From Ulota crispa (Eukaryota > Streptophyta > Bryopsida > Orthotrichales > Orthotrichaceae), in NCBI GenBank assembly GCA_963920765.1, contig OY987247.1, forward strand, positions 17,146,471 to 17,210,470: a stretch of 64,000 bases of DNA, written 5' to 3'. The number at the start of each line of letters is the position of its first letter. The stretch's first letter is position 1. The notes beneath the pieces were generated by a model. That model saw only the letters and a program-made list of their open reading frames with translations, was not told where the DNA came from and ran no database searches. Made by a program: the position numbers and the translations under genes. Below are positions 13,133-24,964 of this stretch, in pieces.

Positions 13133-14080
13133 ACCCACCTCTAGTGGTGGGAGATAAAGTTATCGGACTTGATAACTTGCAAAAGTGGTTGAGCTATGGG
13201 GTAAGCCAAAGTTATTAGGTTGAAAACACCAAAATTTGACACCCACTAACCCCTAAATGCCCAAAGCACCACATTATGGTAGTGTTGACAATACTTTGAA
13301 CTTCTATAAAACCTAGCTAAGTTGGTATTTTTAGTAGATTTAAATTTTTAACTATTATATTTGAAGTCTATTGTTCAAGCATCAAAAAACCAATTCTATA
13401 AATGATTGATTATGATTTTACTATTCAAGATTTTTCTATTCAAGATTTTCTGCAAGGGTGTCCATTGCAATCTTGACTTTTTTTTAGTGTTGAGAGCTCT
13501 TGGAAATGAGGCTCAAATACACTAAACCTTGGAGAAAAATTTACACTAGAAATTCATTTAAAAAAACTATAGAGGAGATTTTGAGAAACCTTAAATTGAT
13601 TGGAGTTATGTTTGTTATGTCCTTTAAGCTAATATTTTTCATGTGACTCCTTTTTAAGATTTGACGTGTGAAAAGAAGAATGAAAATCTTTAAGTCATTT
13701 TGACATTTTTAACACCCTCTTGATCAAACATTATAATCTTTCAATCCAAAAATGATATTGTTAAGTTTTCCTTTTGTAACGATTTCTATTCTGCAATGGT
13801 TGAGCTTTTCGACGCTTCCTTCGTCAACCAAATTATCTAGATCTACAGATCATTCTACAGAACTATCACGAGGTTAATACTGTTCAGACTCTATGCTGAG
13901 AGAATAACATGAATACACACAATTGTCAAGCACGCAGTGAATCAGGTCGACGAGTGTAAGCATAATCCTGGCATATCAAGGTCATGTTACTAAGAGGTTG
14001 CGTAACCACAGCTGTTGCCCTCAGCATGTTTATACATCTGAGTTCCCCCACTTCCAGGAGGCGACGTGGCAATTTCTATA
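13133..14080. other. Intergenic DNA with a GC-richer unexplained block
   Basis: Most of it is featureless. The last ~300 bases (13770-14070) are clearly GC-richer than the surroundings and do not resemble any other repeat in the window. No frame or element end could be assigned. Confidence 0.45.
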
Positions 14081-14084
14081 CTAA

Positions 14085-14998
14085 CCCCTAAAGGACCAAC
14101 TGTCTGTTCAACGGACAAATAGGATTTTGGGCATGTACCTATGGCCAAACTATCTTGCATGATTTTTTGAAACTTTTATTGAAGATGGGGAATTCAAAAA
14201 TCTGTGTGGGCATCTAATTTTTATTCCAATTGATGCGAAGGAGCAAAAGTTATGCTCAAATAAGCACAAATTTGGGGACTTTGGGCAGCAAAAAAAATTC
14301 TTCTAAAAACTTGAAAAAAAAAAAATTTCATAGATTATATCTTTGTCTACATTTGAAGTTGTGATTCATTCCATTTAGACTAGTTATGAGAAAGTTATGG
14401 ACAATCTTGTTTTTTGGGCAATTCAAGCATCTTCTTGAAAAAATAACTTATAAATTTCATTTTTGAATGCAATTTTAACATTTTTTCAACAAAACTGTTG
14501 GAGAGGGTGAAGTTTGCTTTCTAGAACAATCTCACCATTGAGATCATTGCATTTCAATTCCATTGTAGGGTTATTAACAATTTAAGTTTCTATTGAATCT
14601 CATACCTTCTTTTGCCTAATGTTTTTTTTAAAGAATGAAAATTAACTATTTTTTATTATTTTGTTTTTTTTGAGATTACCAAATCAAATTCCCACCATGA
14701 AAAAATAGAATTCCAAACTCTATGGTGCAAAAATTTTAAGTTAAAAAAGTTCAAAGTTAAATAATGTAGTCATGCAAGGTGCAAAAAAGGCTATTTTTTA
14801 CTTTTTAAATGCCAATATCTTCCAACCTGTACGGTCAAAGTTCTTGAGTTTTGTATGACATATTCTTATAGTAGTCTAGTACAAGATCCTATGGTTAGAT
14901 ATGCAAAAAGACCAATTTTCAAACTTTTTTACTCTTTGCCATAGAGGTGGCAGTTTTGCGTGTCTTTTGACAAAATAAAGGCCATGGTCCTTTAGGGG
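14085..14998. mobile_element. piggyBac-like MITE, family A copy 2
   Basis: A 914-bp element starting CCCCTAAAGGACCAAC and ending GGTCCTTTAGGGG. Both flanks are CTAA (14081-14084 and 14999-15002), a clean four-base target duplication that is a one-base variant of TTAA. The left part resembles copies at 1939 and 39700. No transposase. Confidence 0.82.
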
Positions 14999-15376
14999 CT
15001 AAGTATGAGAACATCCAAGGTACAGCTAGGGTCTTGCTATGGTCCAACCATGATAGCCCACCAAGTCCAAGTGTGTTTGTAACACTTTTCCTATGTGATC
15101 TCTAATATAGTTTGATTTTGTATAGTTTCAATTTAAAAAAAACTAATACAACTTATCAAAATTTTGGCTTTTTGTTCAATTTAGAACAAATTCCTAAAAG
15201 CTCAAAAAGTGCTTTGGGCATTTGGGGGTTAATATATATGCATTGCTCTTTGCTAATGCACGGTAGTAACTGGCAATATGAAACACTGCTTGTAAAACTC
15301 GGACATCTTGGTTTTTGCTTGATTTAGTCTTATGTAGGAGCTAATTTGTCTGCCAAAACTATAGCAAAAACTATAG

Positions 15377-15577
15377 TAAGGTAAGAGGTTCTAATTGCGA
15401 TCAGCTCTAGGAATATTTGACATTTTACAAGAAATATCTATGATTGTTTATTGATGAGTTAGGTAGGCTTAGCAAAATATTGCTAAGCCTACCTAACTCA
15501 TCAATGACAGTCATAGATATTTCTTGTAAAATGTCAAATATTCCTAGAGCTGATCGCAATTAGAACCTCTTACCTTA
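15377..15577. repeat. Near-perfect 200-bp hairpin
   Basis: Two arms of about 98 bases are reverse complements with roughly three differences and a loop of only a few bases near 15477. The arms start with taaggtaagaggttctaatt. There is no coding frame. It could be a MITE, a small-RNA precursor or a cruciform-forming site; it lies about 1.1 kb upstream of the methyltransferase gene. Confidence 0.88.
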
Positions 15578-15706
15578 TGTTGGGGCCAAAGACCACAGTT
15601 AACTTCAGCTTTGGTGTATAATAGCGGTAGCGTGTGTGAACACGCTACACGTATTATCGGTTTTACAAAGCTCTTAACACTAGGTGTGAATCCACCTTTA
15701 AACTAA

Positions 15707-16014
15707 GGCCGGGTTCAAACTAGCGACTGGCCAAAAATTTCTCAAACGTGATTGGTTGAAATTTGACTTTTCTCCGCCGTTGGGTTTAGACTGCGGTTTT
15801 ATACAATACTTTTACATCCAACTTCACCACCCTTGGGACCACCCTATATAGCCACATTAACGACAGTGAAGATTTGGGGCCTGCTCCAAGAGTGGCACCA
15901 AACTTGTACAGTAGAGACACACTCTTAAATGACATACGTAAGTTTCTATTGAGTGAAATACCGGATAGGGTACCAATTTCCGTGTCTTGACCAGTTGCTA
16001 GTCTAAACCGAGCC
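15707..16014. mobile_element. PIF/Harbinger-like MITE
   Basis: A 308-bp element with inverted ends GGCCGGGTTCAAACTAGCGA and, in reverse complement, GGCTCGGTTTAGACTAGCAA. TAA occurs on both sides (15704-15706 and 16015-16017). GG-starting ends with a three-base TAA/TTA duplication are typical of Harbinger/Tourist MITEs. It sits in the upstream region of the methyltransferase gene. Confidence 0.72.
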
Positions 16015-16414
16015 TAATCTAGTCCTTGGAGTCCCAACTGCCCAACTTATCAGTTTAGAGGAGTTCTACTGCAGTAGTTCCAACCCACTTATTGCGATTC
16101 GCGGTAAGAACTAGAGAGTGACACAGAATTAGGGTTCCTGCAGTACTCTTCTCTAGAACTGGAGCCCCTGTTTTTGTGAACTTCGCTTCCATTTTCGGAG
16201 ATCGTCGTTGGTGGTTCTCGTGCACGACACGATCCATGTCGTGAAAAAGGTCTCTGGTCATTTGTCCGCTCACTCAGCCTCGGTCCGTGCAAATGAACAA
16301 TCTGTTCGTGGCGCGATGGAATCACTCACACTCTCCTCTAGGTTCCTGTATAGCACAGTCGTCGCACTGATCGCAGTAGAACAACAGACCAGTGTCACCT
16401 CTTTTTGATCGAGA

Positions 16415-16592
16415 ACGAGCGGGATTGAGCAGGATTGAGCAGGATTGAGCAGGGTTGAGCAGGGTTTGGCAGAATTTGAGCAGGATTGAGTAGGATTTGG
16501 CAGAATTGAGCTGGATTGAGCAGAATTGAGCAGGATTGAGCAGTGTTGAGCAGGATTTAGGAGGATTGAGCAGGATTGAGCAGGATTGAGCA
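16415..16592. repeat. 10-bp minisatellite GATTGAGCAG
   Basis: Some 17 imperfect copies of GATTGAGCAG lie head to tail and end about 40 bases before the likely start codon of the methyltransferase, in its 5' UTR or core promoter. The antisense open frame is a by-product of the repeat. Confidence 0.9.
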
Positions 16593-16629
16593 TTTCGGTG
16601 ACGAAGGAAGAGGCTCGTTTCGTTCAGCT

Positions 16630-19600
16630 ATGGCGGGTGCTGCTTGTCTCTTCCCGAACGCTCACGCATTCCTGCGCTGTCGCTCTGACTCACACATTCA
16701 TCCTTCGCAATGTAATAACATAGCCATCTCCTGCCAACGACGACGTCGGTTTCGATGTGCGGCGGCGAAGGAGAATCAGTCGACCTCACAGCTCCTTCTT
16801 GCCATGGCTCAAGAGCGTGCGGCTCTGCGTGCCGCCGAGAGCTCTCGAGAAGGTACCTGTAGTATCGATTCTTTCGCATTTTCATTTCGATGCCAAATTA
16901 GCCTCTCCTCCAAACTTCCTTAGGGTTACTAAAACGGGGAAATTGATGTCAACTACGTGTGAGTCCAATTGCAGAGCCGCTTTTCCATGATCCCTACGCT
17001 GCTTGCCTTGTGGAGGAGGCAATCAATACTGCGAATGGAGATGACGTAGGTTATTATGAATTAGCTGCAAGCTTCATTGATGACAAGCTGATGGAGGCCG
17101 TGAAGGACCACGGCGATGCTTTAGTTCGTCAGGTACGCATGCTTTCCTCTCCAACTTTGGTAAAGAAAAATGCAGTTTGCTACTGCGAGTTTAGAGTGAT
17201 TTCATGCACGTTATTCTCTATGTTGCTCACTCGTCTTAATATCTTTCAATCGCCGAAATAATAACTGCTGACACTGGTGAAAATTTTAAGTTATAATTCT
17301 CATTTGAGACACGAGAAACTTGAGCTCAGCTCAAACTGCTATATAGTTTCTGGAGATGTTTTGAATTAGTTATGAACTTTTTACAATAGCTATTGTAATG
17401 TCGTTTTCTTTACTGAGTATTGAGCTTTGCTTATAGTGTTCCTTCCTGGTGCTTTAAACAGTTGCATGAATGGCAATGATCAAACAGATCTCCACAAAGC
17501 TGTGGTAGTTTTCATGGATTTGGGGTTAGGGTTGTCAAACCAGCTGTTTACAATTGTGATTTAGATTATACCCCTGAAGTTTGCCATATTTTCATAGATA
17601 CCCCTGCTTTTTCAGAAATATCACAAATACCCTTGGGTCAAAAAATTTAGCCGTTTGTTTTGTTGTGCCACTTCCCTTCTTCCTTTGTGCGCACGCATAA
17701 CAAGAAACAAGAAATGTGCGCACAAAGGGAGAAGGAAGTGACATGCTTAACTAAACAAACGCCTAATTTTTTTTATCCAAGGGTATTTGTGATATTTCTG
17801 AAAAAGCAGGGGTATCTATGAAAATATGGCAAACTTCAGGGGTATCCATGAAATTTTCCTTAGATTGTAATAAGGAGAAACTGGAGGCCATGCTTTAAAA
17901 GCATCAAGCTGAATTTGAGGAGCTACCTTGTTTGCTTGTGCAGGTAGTGTTGTTGACCGATGGGATGGATGCAAGGCCATACCGATTACCCTGGCCACTT
18001 GCAACAAACATCTTCGACATCTCCCCGAGCACTACACACAACATTGCGGCTGAGAGATTGGAAGGTAGACATTTGCCGAGACTGCACCCTTGTTATTCAT
18101 AAGGTAAACTAAACGAGGTTTTACAATTTCAAATCATTGCTGATTAAGATGACAAACACGTGCTGTGTCCCATTTGCAATCCCTTCGACGAGAAAACCCG
18201 ACCTCACGACAGTGTTTGCAATGGCAGCGGTAGGTGCAAGAGTCCGGAGAGGGTGCATGCTCCGGCACATATCAGTGGACCTTTCGGAGGATGGAGGTTG
18301 GAAAGACGACTCCTGGGAGAGAAACCTTGTGAGAGTGGGATATCAAGGCACTCGTCCCAGTGTCTGGGCAATGCAGGTCCGCATTCCCCTGCTTTAGCTC
18401 AATCTTGTGACTACTTTCATTTACATGCTTAAATGTCTCTTCCTATGCCTGCTTCTTGGGGAGGTCTCTTCTTGCAAAAATCTTAAATGACCATAGGGCA
18501 TAGCATATATGCTGTTGTATAATTGGCATTTGCTACCAATAAGAAGTTTTAATTTGGGATCTCAAGTAGCTCGCTAGAACTGCTTTGACGTATTCTCCAA
18601 CTTCTTTGTTGATCTCAAATGTAGTAAAGGTGTGAATCTATTCCAAATACAAGAAAAACACCTCGTATTCTACTGGTCGCAGCGGCACGCTGAGACGTTT
18701 AGGGGTTAAGGTACTCCGTGAGAGAAGAGTATATGGACCATATGTGCTCACTAATTTTTCATTTAAATCCACCCTAAAGTATTTATGTTCCTATTGTGGT
18801 GAGTAAAAAGCATTCTGTAATATTCAAGTTGACTTGAAAAACATCTTTATCTATTCTATCACACATTCACGCAATTTACAATTTGTAGATTTAAAAATCT
18901 ACCTTGTAGTGTCTCCCACGTAGTTTCTAATGATGCGATTGCGTCCTTTTTGTGTGCTTACAGGGGCTGCAAACTTTGTCTGCAGAGGGCTTGGAAGTCA
19001 TTCTCAAGTGTGTTAGCAGTTTGGCTATGAAAGACTCGATCTTTCTTGGGCAGTTGCCGTATGCTGCACTCGGTGACATCCCACAGGTATAAACAAGCTC
19101 TTTAGTATCTGAAGAACCGAGAAGCCCAGATTTGACTTTGTATTAAATTTTTGCTGTTTTATTATGTAAAGGAGCTTTCAGTATTTCAATTTTATCACAA
19201 TATGGTCTTGGAAGTTGGTCGTAATTGATCAATAATTCAAATCGTTCGTTTGGAAAACCCAGTCGTTGGAGTTGAGAAAAGTGCTTGCATTTCTTCTAGG
19301 GTTTTGAAACTTGGTTATGAATTGCTTTTAGGAAAGGATTAGCGCAGAATTATCGAGAGTGTTCGGGAGTAATGGTTTCCATGCGAGTTTGGTGTTGCAC
19401 GAGGAGATTTTGTGTTCGAAAAACAGAACTCTGACGAAGGTGAACGGACAAGACCATGTAGGGGAACTTCTGTTCGTTGCAAAGCAGCTGAGACTCTCTG
19501 ATAACCAGGTAAAGCTTTGGCGATTCTTCTTGGATATAAGGTAGAAGAACCTAAAACCAACACTTACTTCAGATGCGGCGCTTTAGAAGGTCTTTTGAGA

Positions 19601-20255
19601 ATGTAATACCATGTGCTTGATAGGAACTGGATACAGATGCAAGCAAAATTGTTTTCAGAATTTTCTGAGATTGTATGAATAAACCACGAGTTGTTAAAGA
19701 TAACTCTCTAGACTGTCCTATTGTCGACACTAGACCCCCTTTGAAATGCTCATATTGAAATGAAAAGGCGCTGTCAAAAAGACCATGTCACATGCTCAGC
19801 TTTTGCGCCACCTACACAACTTGTGTTCTCTTTACCCAATTATAGTGACAGCTTTCCTTAACCTGGGTGTTGGGATTAGGTCAAGCAACTAGTGCATTTC
19901 CTCAACTTTATAGCTGTTGGAAAACGACTAGTGTCATAATTGGGTGCTCCTTATACAGCTCTTTAATGTTTCATGGAAGTGATAATATTGACTGTAGAGA
20001 GAAGTGCACGGCTTCAATGTTTCTTATTTTTGTGCTTCCTAGAACAGACGTTTAGCGTTCATTGGGTTTTAGTTTCTCTGGTCTCATTTCTTCCGATGAA
20101 GTGTACTTTGTGGATTCAAATTAAGAGTTGCAATTATTTTGGTCTGAAAGATATTTCGATGTTGCATTGAATTTCTTCTCCTGCAGGTTGGTGATTTCAC
20201 GAGGATGATTTCTGACAGAGAGGAGATAGATGAAGAGGGGTTTGAAGACATGTAA
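16630..20255 (+). CDS. LCMT-family SAM-dependent methyltransferase, probably plastid
   Basis: Seven exons join in frame with GT..AG introns: 16630-16852, 16975-17132, 17944-18064, 18228-18376, 18964-19086, 19332-19508, 20187-20255, giving 339 residues. The N-terminal ~65 residues are Ser/Cys/Arg-rich (QRRRRFRCAAA near 50) and look like a plastid transit peptide. PLFHDPYAACLVE near 76 and VVLLTDGMDARPYRLPWP near 128 are the hallmark regions of the leucine carboxyl methyltransferase/Ppm-type fold; the Asp-Gly-Met-Asp turn is where this family binds S-adenosylmethionine. RPSVWAMQGLQTL and SLAMKDSIFLGQLP follow, as in Arabidopsis At5g42760-like proteins, which are about the same length. The methyl acceptor is unknown. 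The start at 16630 was chosen because it opens the transit-like segment; 16576 is in frame but lies in the minisatellite. Introns 2 and 4 carry MITEs. Confidence 0.88.
17568..17845. mobile_element. Foldback MITE, family L, in methyltransferase intron 2
   Basis: Arms of about 125-135 bases are reverse complements (left start ATACCCCTGAAGTTTGCC, right end GGCAAACTTCAGGGGTAT), with a ~20-base loop near 17705 around gtgcgcac. A related half copy lies at 32570-32710. Non-coding. Confidence 0.85.
18481..18705. mobile_element. piggyBac-like MITE, family C copy 1, in intron 4
   Basis: It matches the elements at 22886-23119 and 53338-53556 over ~220 bases (ccatagggcata, ttctttgttgatctcaa). The right end is GACGTTTAGGGG followed by TTAA; the left end is eroded (tcttaaatgacc). 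Confidence 0.72.
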
Positions 20256-20904
20256 ACAAGAAGTTTTGCAGGTAGGAACGAAAACTAAACGGTTATTGTA
20301 CTAGGTATTTTCTGCACATTTTTTTGTGTTACCTTAGGATTCTGACACGCATCAAAGGCGAACTCGCCATTTTTGTTACCTTCCCAGTTGAAGGACGTAC
20401 TGGATGTTGTATTGAGTGCTCTGCATTTTAATGTAAGAGTGTGAATTGATACAATTTTGTATAATGCATTGGCATATTTGGATTGAAAGTGTCCATATTG
20501 GGGTTTATATTGGTGGTTTTTGTATTAGTGGACATTCATTGGTTAAGATCTGTATTGTTGTTGTGCATCTTGGAATGACTCGTGCGTTGTGATCATAGTG
20601 AAGCCAAATTAGGATTGAAAAAGGCAAGAGTAGTTTGCTTGTATTGTCCATAATGGGTAATGGTATGCTTTGGATATCACTACATGTAATATTTATATTT
20701 TTTCATATGACCCAAAAGAATCTTGGTATTCTTGAACTTGTTGTTCTACTAAGCTTTTTTTTTCTGATAGTTTGATAGTTCTTTGTTTTTGTAACAATCA
20801 AAGTGACAACAATGGACTATTGGAAGATTGATAAGTGTTGTATTAATGGTGCTATATTAATGGTGTCATTTACATGTGAAAATGATAAATTTGCCTTCAT
20901 TTTA
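20256..20904. other. 3' flank of the methyltransferase gene
   Basis: T-rich sequence consistent with a 3' UTR and terminator region; several AATAAA-like words but no certain poly(A) signal. No other gene. Confidence 0.4.
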
Positions 20905-21035
20905 GGGGTTTGGTATATGCACACTGGGGGGTAATTTTAGGTATTTATCATCAGCAAGTTGAATTCAAAAAATTTGAATTTAGATTTGGATTTAGAGACC
21001 TTGATTTAGTCTAAAACCATAAAGGAGGTTACAAT

Positions 21036-21174
21036 CAGTGTGTTTTTTGTTGTTTGCCAAAAAACACGTGTCAACAAAGAATTTGAGAATAATTGGAGGG
21101 ACCAATTGGGAGTGGCAGAAATTTGTTAGTTTTTTTGCCAAATTGGCTCGAGTTTGCCAAAAAAAAATGCCTTG
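21036..21174. mobile_element. hAT-like MITE
   Basis: A 139-bp element beginning CAGTGTGTTTTTTG and ending (reverse complement) CAAGGCATTTTTTTTTGG. GTTACAAT is duplicated exactly on both sides (21028-21035, 21175-21182). The eight-base duplication and CA..TG ends are typical of hAT elements. Confidence 0.75.
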
Positions 21175-21185
21175 GTTACAATTAA

Positions 21186-22070
21186 CCCCTAAACTACCAA
21201 GGCCATTTTCTACCAAAAACCACTCAAAACTACCCCTATTTTTGTGTTCATCAAAAATTCCAACAAATGCTTTTCTTGTAGATCTAACCATAGGATCTTG
21301 TGATGCACTTGTAGAAGAAGTGGTAAAAATTTTGTGACATTTGATCACATAGATTGAAAATTATGAGCTTTTGAAGGGAATTTTTTTTTTTCCCATGGTG
21401 CCCGAAAATTTCAGATGGCTTTGACCGCCATTTGATGATTTTTTTTGCACTACAGACCGTGAATTTCTAATTTTATTTTATAGGTAATCAAGTTAGACCT
21501 TTGTACACCAATTTTCAAGGCAATCAAAGACATGGAACACATCCTAAAAAATATTGCAATGCCACTATATGACAAGTTTTGCAAATACATTACAACATTT
21601 TTGAGTGAAGTTTCCCACCACATGTTTTTAGATATGGAAAATCCAAACAATATGTTTGAAGATAAACATGTACTTCAAAAGTTTTAAAAAAAAAAATTTA
21701 AAAAACTCAAAATCTCTAAAATTTAGAAGCTCCCAAAGCCCAATCTGACCTTCTAATTGGAAATGAAAGGGGGCAATTATGAAGTAATGGGGACCACCAG
21801 AGCAACATGTGGCAACCCCTCCTTGCTCCCTCTCCTCCAAAGTCAATATCTTTTCCCTTGCCCAAGCTGCCCCTCGAATTGCTTTTGGCCAAAAAAAGCT
21901 CATAACTTGTGAACCGTGTGACATTATTACATTATTGTTTTTGCATTCACAAACCTTATGTATTCCTACACACCCATAAAAATTTTCAAAAAATCATGTC
22001 AAAAATTGAGGTCACACGAGCCTACCCAAAATCCCAAAAGTCCCTCAAGGGAACTTTGGTCCTTTAGGGG
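21186..22070. mobile_element. piggyBac-like MITE, family A copy 3
   Basis: 885 bp starting CCCCTAAACTACCAAGG and ending TTGGTCCTTTAGGGG, with TTAA on both sides (21182-21185, 22071-22074). In the intact family H copy near 11423 the same place reads acaattaaacaaca with TTAA once, so the duplication is directly shown. No transposase frame. Confidence 0.87.
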
Positions 22071-22737
22071 TTAAACAACATCTAGTGGAAAAACTTATCT
22101 TTTTTTGATAAACAAGTGTAAAGATAATAATTTGCTCCCTAACTAAGCTTTACAAACAGGCGTTTTTCAGTTGCAAAATCTTTTGTGGTTCTAAACTAAA
22201 TCAAGATCTCTAAATCCAAATTTAAAAATTCAAATTTTCCAAATTCAACTTGGTGATAATGTTTATCTTGGTGTGCATATATCAAACCCTGGGTGTGAAT
22301 ATATCCATTCCTTTACTTAATATCTCATTGTTTTTACTAGTAACTCTTCCTCCCCATCAATCCCCCCTCATCCTAGCCTTTAAATTTGTGGCAAATTTTT
22401 GCCCAAATCTTAACTCGGTTTTGAATTCATCATTCCTTTAATTTTGGTGTTACCACCCCTTTGAAAGAAGAAAAGACAAATTCGATTTTTTATGGAAACT
22501 TTTATTGCACCATTACCTTCTTTTTGATGTATTCTTGCTTTACGTAATTCAAAAGTTCTTTATTTTCATTTTTTGATTCAAGCACCTCCAATTATTTTGG
22601 ATATGGTCTTCAATTGATAATGGTGAAACAATTCTAATATTCCAAATCAAAAAATCATTATCAAATTCTCATAGGTCATCTTCAAAGCACACTTTAGGAT
22701 GTGGTGTTTGCAGTTTTGGGTGTGGTGTTCGCAGATT

Positions 22738-22822
22738 TGGATGGATGTATGTATGGATGTATGGATGTATGGATGGCTGGATGGATGCATTCATGCATGC
22801 ATGCATGTATGTATGTATGTTA
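22738..22822. repeat. Tetranucleotide microsatellite (GGAT, TGTA, TGCA)
   Basis: Runs of GGAT, then ATGC and TGTA units. It lies ~60 bases before a family C element. Confidence 0.88.
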
Positions 22823-22885
22823 TTTCTATAATAGTCTTATTTCTATTAGTTGGGTAGTTGGGTGTGAGTGCTACAAGAAGATTCA

Positions 22886-23119
22886 CCCTTAAAGGACCAT
22901 AGGGCATAATATATATGCTGTCGTATAATATTATAATTGGTATTTGCTACCAAAAAGAAATTTTAATTTGAGATCTCAAGTAGCTCACTAAAACGGCTTT
23001 GATCTATTCTCCAACTTCTTTGTTGATCTCAACTATAGTAAAGATGTGGATCTAGTCCAAATACAAGAAAAACACCTCATATTCTATTGGTCGCACCGGC
23101 ACGCTATGTCCTTTAGGGG
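22886..23119. mobile_element. piggyBac-like MITE, family C copy 2
   Basis: 234 bp starting CCCTTAAAGGACCATAGG and ending GTCCTTTAGGGG. Right flank TTAA, left flank TTCA. High similarity to 18481-18705. Confidence 0.78.
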
Positions 23120-23499
23120 TTAAATGGCGGTTATGGTCGGCCTCGGGGATGGGGTATACACGGTACTCTTCATCCACCAATGTAAACCATTACATTCATC
23201 AATAATTTTTCTTTTACCTTTAGTCCACCATTACAAATCACAAAGATCAATGGATGAATGTGTTACCATTTACTTTTCATCTTCCAAGTCAAAAAACAAT
23301 ACTTTGGGATGAAAAAGAGGTGACATTTTACTTTTTCCTACCTAAATTTATATTCTATATAAACCATCAACCATTCCTTTTACTATTCACTTCTCATGTT
23401 TCATGCTTCCTTAAAATTACTACATCTCTTGTGTTTACATCTCTTGTGTTTTACTTAGAGTTGTTTAAGAGTTTTTGTGTATTCACACAATTATTCACT

Positions 23500-24660
23500 A
23501 TGGGGATGCCACCAAAGAAGAGAGCTATTGAAGAGAAGGAGGCAGGTAAGGAAAAGAAGAAGAGAAAGAAAGGTAACACAAATGGGAGGATATTCAAATG
23601 GCCGGAAAGTAAAATGAGAGACCATGTTAAGTCATTGCCAAAATAATGTCCGGATTGCAATTCCGGACTACACAGTTTTTGGATGTTTGCTAATCACAAT
23701 CTATCTCAACCTCGCTATAAATGCTTAAACAAGGCTTGCCCTAGAGAAACCTACACTATTGGGGGCAAGGCCTTTCCTATAAAGAAAAAAGTTAGTGATA
23801 CCTAATTAACTAGAATTTCTTGCCCTTGCAAAACCAAAGGAAAAAATGCTAGAAACACTACAAGCAAAGATTGGCAAAGCACAAGCTTTTACTCATTGGG
23901 TAATAAAGTCCAAGTTACCACAGTAATTGAAATTGAAGCAAGTAATCTTGAAGAACAAGAAGCATTTGATGTTCTAGAAGTCTCTGATTTTGGGGAGAGT
24001 GATGCTCAAGATAGTATGGATGACGAAACAAGTACGGATGACAAAACAAGTACGGATGACAAAACAAGTATGGATGACAAAACAAGTATGGATGACGAAA
24101 CAAGTATGGATGATAAAACAATTACGGATGACAAAACAAGTACGGACGACGAAAGTGGTTCGGATGATGAACGGGATGATGAAGACAATCTAGACGATGA
24201 AAGCAGTTTGAATGAAGACAAACGTTTGGAACATAGAAATGGTGCCGGTGACGAGGCTACCAAAGGCAAATTGTATATGGATGAGAAATGCCATTTGGAT
24301 GACAATTTGGAAGCAGGCACTAACAAAAATGCTGATGTGGATATTGAGGGCATTTTTGATGAGGATGTTGAAGAAAGGTTTTACAACGATGGCGATGTAC
24401 ATATGGAAGGCGACTTGGATGATAAAGGAAAATTGAATGAAAATGGGCTCAAAGTGAGGAGGATGACAAATGAAGAAAAAGAGGCTGCAGATGCAACTTG
24501 TGAAGATTATTGTTATTTAGAGATTCTCATTGATGAAGAGGGTGTAGAAGTAGAACAGTTTGTTTTTGTTGAGTATATGGATGAGTTTATGGATGAAGAT
24601 GAAGGAACAAGCATTGAGAGAGATTCAAAATCTAATCAAAGTTTTCCATTAATTCAATGA
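23500..24660 (+). pseudogene. Dof-like zinc-finger gene interrupted by two in-frame stops
   Basis: One frame runs from ATG 23500 to TGA 24660 with only two stops inside, TAA at 23644 and TAA at 23803; no frameshift is needed. The first 48 codons are Lys/Arg-rich (PPKKRAIEEKEAGKEKKKRK), as in a nuclear signal. Between the stops lies CPDCNSGLHSFWMF then ANHNLSQPRYKCLNKAC. This resembles the plant Dof finger (C-x2-C-x21-C-x2-C with an LSQPRY-type core), with exact x21 spacing but C-x4-C instead of C-x2-C at the second pair. After the second stop come CPCKTKGKNARN, a DNA-less acidic stretch of repeated MDDKTS-type hexapeptides, and a Glu/Asp-rich tail. A TATA-like word tatataaa is at 23356-23363. 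It may be a recently silenced gene, a transposon-carried gene or, less likely, one with stop readthrough. Confidence 0.55.
24011..24175 (+). repeat. 18-bp coding repeat (MDDKTS)
   Basis: Eight or so copies of an 18-base unit (ggatgacaaaacaagtat) stay in frame and encode alternating MDDKTS/TDDKTS/MDDETS. In-frame repeat length suggests it expanded while the frame was under selection. Confidence 0.88.
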
Positions 24661-24964
24661 CAAAAGTTTTGTTATTTGGGCATATTCAAGACGTTTACAA
24701 TCATCATGTCCATTTAGGGATAGATCATGAAAATTCAAATATTTACAAGTTACTAAAGATGAATTTTTGGCAATCAAAAATAGGGAGAGTGAGCTCTTGT
24801 ATATATGTGTATATATGTAAATTATTTTATTTTTGGACCCATTTTTTTTATGTGAATACAATTATTGCAAGAAAAAAATCTGGTGATAAAGTGGATGAAA
24901 TTGCCATGACCCTTTCCATGCAAAATACTCTATTTGCCAAAAACCAAAAATTGAATGAAAAATA

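Larger units (their letters stand above)
20905..22311. mobile_element. Foldback MITE family H copy 2, split by two insertions
   Basis: The left half (20905-21035) and right half (22071-22311) together match the intact copies at 11182 and 48454. The halves are separated by an hAT-like element (21036-21174) and a family A element (21186-22070). The intact copies serve as empty sites. Confidence 0.8.

Noticed and set aside
13770-14080. GC-richer block as a possible retroelement end
   Set aside because: No second copy, terminal repeat or coding region supports it.
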